Shown here: positions 1-5,252 of the stretch, in pieces
How positions within the stretch are numbered: the stretch's first letter is position 1
Layout: the number at the start of each line of letters is the position of its first letter
From: Limnoraphis robusta CS-951
GTDB taxonomy: Bacteria; Cyanobacteriota; Cyanobacteriia; Cyanobacteriales; Microcoleaceae
Assembly (NCBI RefSeq): GCF_000972705.2
Contig: NZ_LATL02000326.1
Coordinates: 1 to 7,956, forward strand
DNA: 7,956 nt
Reading direction: 5' to 3'
The notes under the pieces: model-generated
Databases searched by the model: none
Told to the model about the DNA's origin: nothing
What the model saw: only the letters and a program-made list of their open reading frames with translations
Position numbers and translations under genes: made by a program

Positions 1-198
1 GAACCCTTGGTGGGAAGGGCGGGTTTATTAATGTTATTTGTGAGAAACATACATTTGTACAGAACCCTTGGTGGGAAGGGCGGGTTTATTAATGTTATTT
101 GTGAGAAACATACATTTGTACAGAACCCTTGGTGGGAAGGGCGGGGTTATTAATGTTATTTGTGAGAAACATACATTTGTACAGAACCCGCCCCTACA
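1..198. repeat. 61-bp tandem repeat (three copies plus a partial fourth) ending in a GGGGCGGGTT palindrome arm
   Basis: Three nearly identical 61-bp units start at 1, 62 and 123. A fourth starts at 184 but diverges after GAACCC. The only difference I see among the three units is in the third (GCGGGGTTAT for GCGGGTTTAT). Each unit contains GGGCGGGTT and later GAACCC. The last one closes with GAACCCGCCCCTACA (184-198), so 138-198 reads as a complete MITE-like inverted repeat. The array runs into the window edge and may continue leftward. The minus-strand open frame across it (34-240) only translates the repeat and is not a gene. Confidence 0.93.
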
Positions 199-303
199 AG
201 AGTGGTGACGGTTTATCGCTTGCATTTTGACCTTAACCATGATAAGAAATGCTCAGAATGACTCATCTAAAACCGCTCAAACTTTAACCGTTACACAGGA
301 ACC

Positions 304-1677
304 ATGCAAAGCCCAAAACGAAGACAGAAATTTCAGCAAATACAGTCATTGATCGCCTCTGTTGTACCTGTGTTGTATGGTAGCCTGTTAATGAGAACGT
401 CCGGCGCGATCGCTTTGACAGCAATTGTCAGTTCAACCCTGAGTTTACCGGGTTACGCAGCCATTTTAGAAGACTGGAAAATCGACCCCAGTACAGGTAT
501 AGTAGAAGTATTGCTTCCCGCAGGCGTCAGGCCTCGTTTATCAGTCGCTACCGAACCTGCGCGTTTAGTGGTTGATTTACCGAATACGGAAATTGGGATT
601 AATATTACTGAACGGTTTGAGTCGGGAGTCATCAGTCAAGTGAGTTTTACCCAGTCTGAACCCGAAGTTACCCGAATTACCATTGATTTTGTTCCGGGTG
701 TCGTTTTAGATGAACGAGAAGTCGATTTTAGGCCTGTTGGTATCGAAAACCTTTGGGTGTTGCGTCCAACCATTATAGACCGTCCTGCCCCTGCACCAAC
801 ATTTTCGACTGCCCAAACTCCAGAAGCCCCGCAAACCGTTGATCAAGTTGATCAAACAACATCCGACTCAGCAGCAGATTTAGAAACTTCTCAACCAGAA
901 ACGACAGAAGCAGAAGTCACCCCTCCAACCCCCACACCGCAAACACCGGGCTTTCCTTCGCCCGAGAGGGTTGATCAAACCGTTATCCCTAACCCTCAAC
1001 CTGCGCCCTCTCCGAATTTGGAGACAACGCCACCTCCCCCACCTGAAACTGTTGCTACAGAACCAACGCCTCAACCGCCAACCCAAGATGGTACAATTCC
1101 CTTTGGTCAACCGTTACCGAGAACGTCTCAACCTCGAAGTACAACTTCTTCGAGAACCATTGATCAACGTCCTCCCAATGTCCTGCTTCCGGCGGGGACT
1201 CAACTGACGCTGCGTTATCCTAATCCTAATGAAGTGCGTTTGAAAAATAAACCGGAACGACAGGATGTTTTATTGCTACAAGGCGGAATTACTGACAAAC
1301 AAGGAAACTATATCATTCCGCCCGATACGCCGATTGTAGGATACTTTGAAACCAGTTCCAGAGGCAGTCGCTTTCAAGTGGAAGCGATTAATTTAGAAGG
1401 GCGTAGCATTCCCCTAAAAGCCGAATCCGGTTGGATTTCGGGAACATTGGATGCGGAACCCAAAAATATTCTTCGTGATACAGGAATTGGCGGGTTAGGG
1501 CTATTTCTGCTAACAGGGTTTACAGGTGTGGGTTTATTGGTGGGGGCGATTGGGGGTGCAGCAGTTGGTTTCGCCACCTCTCCCCAACCTACAACATTAC
1601 AACCCGATCAAGTGATCGAAGTGCGTCTGGTAGAAGATTTGCGTCAATCGCAATTTTTGACTACTCCCCCGAATTAA
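304..1677 (+). CDS. Secreted AMIN-domain protein with a VirB10/TrbI-like C-terminal region
   Basis: A 457-residue envelope protein. Residues about 33-52 form a hydrophobic export signal ending in GYAA. Residues about 55-155 match the AMIN domain, a beta-rich periplasmic targeting module known from AmiC amidases and secretins (motifs RLVVDLPNT, VSQ-like ISQVSFTQ, TRITIDF). Residues 160-290 are a Pro/Thr/Gln-rich linker. Residues 291-445 carry LLPAGTQLTLRY, GNYIIPPDTPIVGYFE, GSRFQVEAINLEGRSIPL, a Gly-rich hydrophobic stretch (394-423) and LQPDQVIEVRLVEDL. That order resembles the VirB10/TrbI outer-membrane domain, which is my inference. AGGA at 297-300 supports the ATG at 304. The last residues (TTPPN) and the TAA lie inside the end hairpin of a neighbouring mobile-element relic, so the native C-terminus may have been altered. 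Function is unknown; cell-envelope structure is likely. Confidence 0.85.
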   Translation: MQSPKRRQKFQQIQSLIASVVPVLYGSLLMRTSGAIALTAIVSSTLSLPGYAAILEDWKIDPSTGIVEVLLPAGVRPRLSVATEPARLVVDLPNTEIGINITERFESGVISQVSFTQSEPEVTRITIDFVPGVVLDEREVDFRPVGIENLWVLRPTIIDRPAPAPTFSTAQTPEAPQTVDQVDQTTSDSAADLETSQPETTEAEVTPPTPTPQTPGFPSPERVDQTVIPNPQPAPSPNLETTPPPPPETVATEPTPQPPTQDGTIPFGQPLPRTSQPRSTTSSRTIDQRPPNVLLPAGTQLTLRYPNPNEVRLKNKPERQDVLLLQGGITDKQGNYIIPPDTPIVGYFETSSRGSRFQVEAINLEGRSIPLKAESGWISGTLDAEPKNILRDTGIGGLGLFLLTGFTGVGLLVGAIGGAAVGFATSPQPTTLQPDQVIEVRLVEDLRQSQFLTTPPN

Positions 1678-1686
1678 TTCGGGGGA
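1665..1686. repeat. Perfect 22-bp palindrome, right-end hairpin of the element
   Basis: TCCCCCGAATT is followed immediately by its reverse complement. The TAA stop of the upstream AMIN gene (1675-1677) lies inside it. There is no T-run after it on either strand, so it fits an IS200/IS605 end hairpin better than a standard intrinsic terminator, although it may still slow or end transcription from both sides. Confidence 0.8.
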
Positions 1687-1744
1687 ATCCCCGTAGGGTA
1701 TTTCTGAACTTCTGACGCCGAAAATTGTCAGACTCATAGGCCAA

Positions 1745-1779
1745 GTCAAATCGCCTCTAACACACCAAACAAGTTGGAT
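1745..1779 (-). pseudogene. Possible remnant of an iscB 5' end
   Basis: Directly after the structured RNA, the minus strand reads in one frame as SNLFGVLEAI and then hits stops. IscB-type proteins start with a sequence like MSNxVFVLD, and the codons TCC AAC TTG TTT GGT GTG TTA fit that start with the ATG lost (the preceding bases are CT AT). Only about ten codons are comparable, so this is suggestive, and chance similarity is possible. Its position, exactly where iscB should begin after its RNA, is the main support. Confidence 0.35.
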
Positions 1780-1780
1780 A

Positions 1781-2000
1781 GTTTACTTTTTTAGCTTGAA
1801 GACTTTCTTAACTTCCAACACAGAGCCAATTCGGTACGCTCAGTTTCCTGCCGTTGCTGTATCTCGGAGCCATAATGCAATATTACGCTTTCGGATTGCC
1901 GGGGTTTCTCCGTACTAGGAAAACTTCAACGCGCAGTTGGTACAGTTTTACTTGTCGTTTCTTTACTATCTTACAGCAACTAAAGTGGCTCGTGTCGTCT
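1781..2000 (-). ncRNA. Candidate HEARO / IscB omega-RNA, orphaned
   Basis: The minus strand can fold into nested stems. The outer one pairs ACAC-GAGCCA (1995-1986) with TGGCTC-T-GTGT (1828-1818). Inside it GTTGCTGTA (1980-1972) pairs perfectly with TACAGCAAC (1861-1853). Further in are AAAACT/AGTTTT (1949-1944/1925-1920) stacked near CAAC/GTTG (1939-1936/1930-1927), CGGAG/CTCCG (1912-1908/1869-1865) and GCAAT/ATTGC (1899-1895/1881-1877). A GAAG/CTTC stem follows near 1815-1799. Dense nested pairing beside IS605-type end hairpins and an iscB-like start is what HEARO RNAs (HNH endonuclease-associated RNA and ORF, the IscB guide scaffold) look like. In that family the guide lies 5' of the scaffold, here toward the DUF3172 gene. 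Family assignment rests on architecture and memory of the family, not on a model search. Confidence 0.55.
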
Positions 2001-2068
2001 TTCCGCCCCTGAATAAATTCAAGGGGCTACCAGCCTACCGGACTTCCTCCCGTGTTTATTTCCGAAGA

Positions 2069-2593
2069 CTAGAACCGTTCAGCTTCAGATCTTGGACGGG
2101 CGGGGATGACTCCGGGTTGATTTAAAAATAGGTTTTCTGCACTATTGTTTTGATAGATGCAACTAATCTCAGGGGTACCGGTATCCAAATCACCCGTAAA
2201 CCCAAAGGTGTTCATCCTCTGTTTACAGTCTCGTTCTTGTTCGGAAGTAATCAGATCTCGCTGTCGGAGAATCGTCCAGTTACTGGTTCGCATCACACAA
2301 CCGGGTTGCATTCGGGGTCGGGATACAAACACACTAAACGGGTTCAGCGTCACGAAAACCCGCATATCTGTGACCATCGCACTCGCCCCGAATTTAATAC
2401 AGGTTTCGGTACTGGGGGCGCTACGGTCAATAAATTGGCTAGAAGCCACGTTTTCCGGGCTAAAAGTCGCTGTCGAACTAATCGCAATTCCAATCCCAAT
2501 TCCCAAAATTAATGCACCAGCAATGACGGCTAAAGCCGTATAGTTAAAAGTTGACCGAGGAGAAGTCGTTGTTGGGCGGGTTTTACGTTTCAT
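2069..2593 (-). CDS. DUF3172 family single-pass membrane protein
   Basis: A 174-residue protein of the cyanobacterial DUF3172 family, function unknown. Residues 1-15 are basic and Ser/Thr-rich. Residues about 18-40 (ALAVIAGALILGIGIGIAIS) form one membrane helix with Gly-spaced packing. The remainder is probably the extracytoplasmic domain, with conserved-looking stretches SQFIDRSAPSTETCIKFGAS, DMRVFVTLNPFSVFVSRP, QPGCVMRTSNW, CKQRMNTFGFTGDL and ISCIYQNNSAENLF. Its four cysteines (in TCIKF, PGCVM, DCKQR and SCIYQ) all follow the membrane segment and could form disulfides. The ATG at 2593 has no clear Shine-Dalgarno sequence, which is common in cyanobacteria. The gene converges on the AMIN gene with the IscB-type relic between them, and read-through from it would transcribe the candidate RNA. 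Confidence 0.85.
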   Translation of the reverse strand: MKRKTRPTTTSPRSTFNYTALAVIAGALILGIGIGIAISSTATFSPENVASSQFIDRSAPSTETCIKFGASAMVTDMRVFVTLNPFSVFVSRPRMQPGCVMRTSNWTILRQRDLITSEQERDCKQRMNTFGFTGDLDTGTPEISCIYQNNSAENLFLNQPGVIPARPRSEAERF

Positions 2594-2710
2594 ATCAGCT
2601 ATCAGTCAGGAAAAAACTATATTGAACAACAGTTACAGAGTCTTATACTTCAAGATTAACGGTCGATTTACTCTATTACCGTCATTTTAACAATTCACCC
2701 GCCTAAGTGA

Positions 2711-2885
2711 CCAGTGACCTGTTACCAGTGACCTGTTACCAGTAACCAGTGACCTGTTACCAGTAACCAGTGACCTGTTACCAGTGACCTGTTACCAGTG
2801 ACCAGTGATAACTGTAAAAACTGGTAACTGTAAACTGTAAACTGTAAACTGTAAAAGCTGGTAACAGTAAACTGTAAACTGTAAA
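2711..2885. repeat. Heptamer short tandem repeat array (STRR type), two mirrored blocks
   Basis: Block one (2711-2808) is fourteen heptamers in perfect register, CCAGTGA, CCTGTTA and CCAGTAA. Block two (2821-2885) is CTGGTAA, CTGTAAA x4, a two-base AG insert, CTGGTAA, CAGTAAA, CTGTAAA x2. CTGGTAACAG in block two (2858-2867) is the exact reverse complement of CTGTTACCAG, which recurs in block one, so the blocks can form a large imperfect hairpin. Heptamer arrays of this kind are a known class of cyanobacterial intergenic repeat. The array fills most of the gap 2594-2974, which contains no gene. Confidence 0.92.
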
Positions 2886-2889
2886 ACCC

Positions 2890-2927
2890 TTGCCGGGATT
2901 GCCAGGATTTATTACACTATGTAAAGT
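2890..2927 (+). promoter_or_regulatory. Two overlapping sigma70-type promoter candidates for clpS
   Basis: TTGCCA (2899-2904) is 17 bp from TAAAGT (2922-2927), and TTGCCG (2890-2895) is 17 bp from TACACT (2913-2918). Both fit the standard spacing. Each -10 matches TATAAT at 4 of 6 positions, and the -35 boxes match at 5 and 4. Both sit directly after the heptamer array and 50-60 bp ahead of the clpS start. No experimental support is available. Confidence 0.4.
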
Positions 2928-2974
2928 GAAAAACTAATTTTAAACTTAGGAACCCCATATAAGGAGATAGAGCC

Positions 2975-3256
2975 GTGTCTGTCGAAACAGTTGAGAAGCT
3001 TTCCACAGTCCGTAAGCTCGCACCACGTTATCGCGTCTTGCTGCATAATGACGACTTTAACGGGATGGAGTATGTGGTGCAAGTCTTGCTTCAGACTATA
3101 CCGAGTTTAACTCAGCCTCAAGCCGTCAGTATTATGATGGAAGCCCATACGAATGGTCTGGCTTTAGTGATTACTTGCGCCCAAGAACACGCCGAGTTCT
3201 ACTGTGAAACCCTGAAAAATAATGGCTTGATTAGTACCATCGAGCCAGATGAATAA
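2975..3256 (+). CDS. clpS: ATP-dependent Clp protease adaptor ClpS
   Basis: A 93-residue ClpS, the cytosolic adaptor that binds destabilising N-terminal residues of substrates and hands them to a ClpC/ClpA-type AAA+ unfoldase for ClpP degradation. The core is complete: YRVLLHNDDFNGMEYVV with pocket residues N25, D26, D27, the hydrophobic gatekeeper M31 (E. coli M40 by alignment), and MMEAHTNGLALVITC with H58 (E. coli H66). A short N-terminal tail of about 17 residues precedes the core and ISTIEPDE ends it. The start is GTG, chosen because AAGGAG (2961-2966) sits eight bases upstream. Cyanobacteria can carry two ClpS paralogues; this one looks canonical (ClpS1-like, inferred). Confidence 0.95.
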   Translation: MSVETVEKLSTVRKLAPRYRVLLHNDDFNGMEYVVQVLLQTIPSLTQPQAVSIMMEAHTNGLALVITCAQEHAEFYCETLKNNGLISTIEPDE

Positions 3257-3276
3257 TGAATAAATCTCATCTTTGA

Positions 3277-3317
3277 CACCCGGATTTGTTTTCATCTCCC
3301 GAAAATGTTTCCGGGTG
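3277..3317 (+). terminator. Imperfect hairpin after clpS
   Basis: CACCCGGA (3277-3284) pairs with TCCGGGTG (3310-3317). After two T-T mismatches the stem continues as TGTTTTC/GAAAATG with G-U pairs, closing a seven-base loop ATCTCCC. The T-rich stretch after it is broken (ATTTAATTTAT), so it may attenuate or stabilise the clpS message rather than end it completely. The next gene on the same strand starts 14 bases later and may depend on read-through. Confidence 0.5.
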
Positions 3318-3330
3318 ATTTAATTTATAG

Positions 3331-4206
3331 GTGCTTTTTTATCATCCTTTGAAGTTAAATCTTAGTCCGATTTCTAGCTTTTCCGCCCCCCTCAGACTGA
3401 CGCTGTTTATTCTGATGTTGTTGGGGTTGTGGCTACCGTTGGCGGTTCCGATTTATTTACTCGGAGATGATCCTAATACGGTTAGTATTATTACTCTGCT
3501 CTTACTGTATCTAGAATTTATTGTATTGGTGCGTTTCTGGGGAAAATGGATTGATCATCAACCGAAACTTCTCCAACACTACGGTTTACGTCTCACTTCT
3601 CAAAATGCTTGGTTGTTCATTCTTGGGTTGAGTTGGGGTTGTTTGAGTTTATTGAGTTTATTCGCCTTTGAAGCTCAACTCGGTTGGTTAACGTGGTATC
3701 CTAATTCTCAACAGTTTCCTCGAGTTATTTTAGAAGGGCTTCTCGTGGCTTTTGGGATCGGATTTGCTGAGGAATTGTTCTTTCGAGGTTGGCTACTGGA
3801 TGAACTCCTCCGAGATTATTCGTTTTCGATCTCAGCTTGGGTTTGTAGCGGAATTTATGCGATCGCTCATTTTATTAAACCTGTTGCTGAAATTCTCCGC
3901 ACTTGGCTGCAATTTCCGGGTTTAATCTTACTCGGGTTGATCTTCGTTTGGGCGAAATTTGTGATCAGTTCCCCATCGGAAAAAATACCTGTTCCTCGAG
4001 GAAATTTGGGTTTACCGATTGGGCTTCATGGCGGATTGGTTTGGGGATATTATATCATAAGTGTAGGTGGAAAAGTTCAGTATTCGGGACGAGTTCCAGA
4101 TTGGGTTGTGGGGATTGATCAAAATCCGTTAGCCGGTTTAACGGGATTGATTTTTTTAAGTGCGATCGCCATTTTGATCAGAAAATTATCCCGATTTCGG
4201 AACTGA
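3331..4206 (+). CDS. CPBP-family intramembrane metalloprotease
   Basis: A 291-residue polytopic membrane protein with about seven to eight hydrophobic segments (near 22-44, 50-68, 92-112, 132-146, 166-182, 194-212, 228-246 and 265-285). It belongs to the CPBP/ABI family (CAAX-prenyl-protease-like, Rce1 fold). Motif 1 is EELFFRG (E147, E148, R152), motif 2 ends in H180 (YAIAHF), and the last motif has H233 (GLHGGLVWG); these are the expected glutamates and histidines of the active site. The substrate is unknown. The start is GTG at 3331, without a clear Shine-Dalgarno sequence. An in-frame ATG at 3415 would cut into the first membrane segment and is less likely. It follows clpS by 74 bp with a hairpin between, so partial co-transcription is possible. 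Confidence 0.88.
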   Translation: MLFYHPLKLNLSPISSFSAPLRLTLFILMLLGLWLPLAVPIYLLGDDPNTVSIITLLLLYLEFIVLVRFWGKWIDHQPKLLQHYGLRLTSQNAWLFILGLSWGCLSLLSLFAFEAQLGWLTWYPNSQQFPRVILEGLLVAFGIGFAEELFFRGWLLDELLRDYSFSISAWVCSGIYAIAHFIKPVAEILRTWLQFPGLILLGLIFVWAKFVISSPSEKIPVPRGNLGLPIGLHGGLVWGYYIISVGGKVQYSGRVPDWVVGIDQNPLAGLTGLIFLSAIAILIRKLSRFRN

Positions 4207-4207
4207 A

Positions 4208-4358
4208 CCGATTAATTTTGATTCCGGTTGTAGGGTGGGTGATACCCTGTGCGGTTGATTAATTCTGTGATGGGGTTAGGGCGGGTTTAGTTGACTCTGT
4301 TACGAGTATTATAGATATTATAGAACCCGCCCCTACACAATTAGGATTGATTAATCGG
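4208..4358. repeat. MITE-like palindromic element with terminal inverted repeats
   Basis: CCGATTAAT (4208-4216) and ATTAATCGG (4350-4358) form a perfect 9-bp inverted repeat. Nested inside, TTAGGGCGGGTT (4276-4287) is opposed by GAACCCGCCCCTA (4323-4335), the same arm sequence as at 184-198 and 7675-7689. TTGATTAAT also occurs directly repeated near both ends (4256 and 4347). There is no ORF. The element starts two bases after the protease stop codon and occupies most of the gap before the next gene. Confidence 0.6.
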
Positions 4359-4439
4359 ACATGATATCACCACCCAAAAGTTATAAAAATTGACTGTTTA
4401 CACACCTGTTAGACAAACCTCTATTATTGATTGAAGCTT

Positions 4440-4760
4440 ATGAAATACCCAAGCTTTGCGATCATCTTTTTATTAGCCTCTCTCGGCTATATCAACCCCG
4501 TTAAAGCTGAACCTCAGCCTTTTATTCCCTCTCAAACTGTTATTTCTGCAAGCCCCACAAAAGCCGAAATTCTTGATGCTTGTGTTCGCAACCAAGCAGA
4601 AACATTACCCAATCCTTATAGCGATGTTGAACCCACTCATTGGGCTTACAAAGCAGTTTTGAGTCTGTATTATTGTGGTGCTTTTCGTCAAGCTACACCC
4701 CCCAATTTAGTTGAACAATTGCTGCAATCTGATTCAATTCCCGCACACAATGAACAGTAA
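4440..4760 (+). CDS. Small secreted protein with a single SLH-like motif
   Basis: A 106-residue protein. Residues 1-23 are a classical signal peptide (Lys, hydrophobic core, PVKA before Glu24). Residues 60-83 (YSDVEPTHWAYKAVLSLYYC, then GAFR) match the core of an S-layer homology repeat as seen in cyanobacterial envelope proteins, with the DV-x-HWA signature. Only one SLH-like unit is present, whereas surface-anchored proteins usually carry up to three, so this may be a stand-alone short family or a reduced remnant. C48 and C79 could form a disulfide in the mature protein. ATG at 4440 is preferred over the in-frame TTG at 4431; neither has a strong ribosome-binding site. It converges on the ferredoxin-like gene with 19 bp between stops and no clear terminator. 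Confidence 0.65.
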   Translation: MKYPSFAIIFLLASLGYINPVKAEPQPFIPSQTVISASPTKAEILDACVRNQAETLPNPYSDVEPTHWAYKAVLSLYYCGAFRQATPPNLVEQLLQSDSIPAHNEQ

Positions 4761-4779
4761 CCTGCAACCTGTCCCCGAT

Positions 4780-5031
4780 CTACCAAGTCGGATCTACACT
4801 AATATTAATCGTAATTTGATCCCGTCCAGGAGGAACAGCACTAATACAAGCACAAATAACATCATCACCGTCTATTTCCACCTCACAAGCATGACAGGAA
4901 CCCATCAAACATCCTGTAGGAATAGAAACACCAGCCCGACTGGCTACTTCTAATATAGGTTCTCCGGGTTGGGCGGAAACCGTGACATCATCGGGTAAAA
5001 AATGAACTTCTAATGATTGAGATGGAGTCAT
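4780..5031 (-). CDS. Short [2Fe-2S] ferredoxin-like protein
   Basis: An 83-residue protein with the ferredoxin beta-grasp start (VHFLPDDVTVSAQPGEPILE) and a plant-type cluster loop GCLMGSCHACEVEIDG, giving C41-x4-C46-x2-C49. The fourth ligand is probably C62 in VICACISAVPPG, with C60 as an alternative. The C49-C62 gap is 12 residues, against about 29 in classical plant-type ferredoxins, so the segment between the loop and the last ligand is much reduced. The tail TINISVDPTW looks family-specific. It is presumably a soluble one-electron carrier or a cluster-bearing subunit; the partner is unknown. It lies downstream of cobQ on the same strand, 204 bp away. There is one start choice (ATG 5031) without a Shine-Dalgarno sequence. 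Confidence 0.85.
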   Translation of the reverse strand: MTPSQSLEVHFLPDDVTVSAQPGEPILEVASRAGVSIPTGCLMGSCHACEVEIDGDDVICACISAVPPGRDQITINISVDPTW

Positions 5032-5099
5032 TTTTTTCGTTAAAACTCAAAACATTTATCAAAAAAACTTGAAATTAAAAACGTTAAACCCGAGCTACT

Positions 5100-5252
5100 T
5101 TATCCCCTTTCTATTATATAGCAATCAGCAGGGATCGTGTTTGCAACTTCTTGGTGTTCTTTGGGTCGAGCGTGGTTAAATTCAGCTTGCTGCTTATAAA
5201 TATACCAGCGCTCACTGCTAGAGAACGAATCTAATTCAAGTAAAAATCCGAC
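5100..5252 (-). pseudogene. Startless protein-like reading frame between cobQ and the ferredoxin-like gene
   Basis: After an in-frame TGA, the minus strand stays open for 50 codons to TAA (5102-5100). It encodes, among others, LELDSFSSSERWYIYKQQAE and FNHARPKEHQEVANTIPADC and ends YIIERG. The composition (Trp, Tyr, charged residues, no low complexity) looks like genuine protein. There is no ATG, GTG or TTG in frame, and its first codons overlap the end of cobQ in another frame. It could be the 3' remnant of a gene, a gene read by frameshift, or chance. I do not recognise the family. Confidence 0.3.
5113..5118 (-). promoter_or_regulatory. Possible -10 element for the ferredoxin-like gene
   Basis: On the minus strand TATAAT occurs exactly, about 80 bases upstream of the ATG at 5031. 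I find no convincing -35 at 16-18 bp (TTGCAA is too far, 22 bp). The hexamer also lies inside a protein-like frame that could account for it, so support is weak. Confidence 0.3.

Larger units (their letters stand above)
1665..2045 (-). mobile_element. Probable internally deleted IS200/IS605-type (IscB) element
   Basis: The interval between two convergent genes is bounded by two GC-capped, AT-centred palindromes typical of IS200/IS605 ends. The right-end hairpin is 1665-1686, a perfect palindrome with CCCCC/GGGGG arms around GAATTAATTC. The left-end hairpin is 2006-2026, with CCCC/GGGG arms around TGAAT/ATTCA and one bulged T. Read on the minus strand, the order is left end, structured RNA (about 2000-1781), a short decayed iscB-like start (about 1779-1745), right end. 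This is the order of an IscB transposon (omega-RNA upstream of iscB) without most of the ORF and without tnpA. Exact ends are not determined. It could instead be another IS605-derived palindrome-bounded element. Confidence 0.6.

Noticed and set aside
34..240. Minus-strand open frame of 68 codons with repeated peptide blocks
   Set aside because: It is only the translation of the 61-bp tandem repeat; period 61 is not a multiple of three, so no repeat-protein architecture is maintained, and there is no ribosome-binding site.
2029..2046. GGAAGTCCGG motif reminiscent of the RNase P RNA 5' region
   Set aside because: The rest of the RNase P RNA core is absent and the surrounding hairpins fit an IS605-type end.
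1937..2543. Plus-strand open frames opposite the DUF3172 gene and the candidate RNA
   Set aside because: Antisense shadows; the minus-strand DUF3172 product is a recognisable family with a membrane helix, and these frames are not.
2711..2885. Heptamer block considered as a CRISPR array
   Set aside because: There are no spacers; the units are contiguous 7-mers without unique sequence between them.
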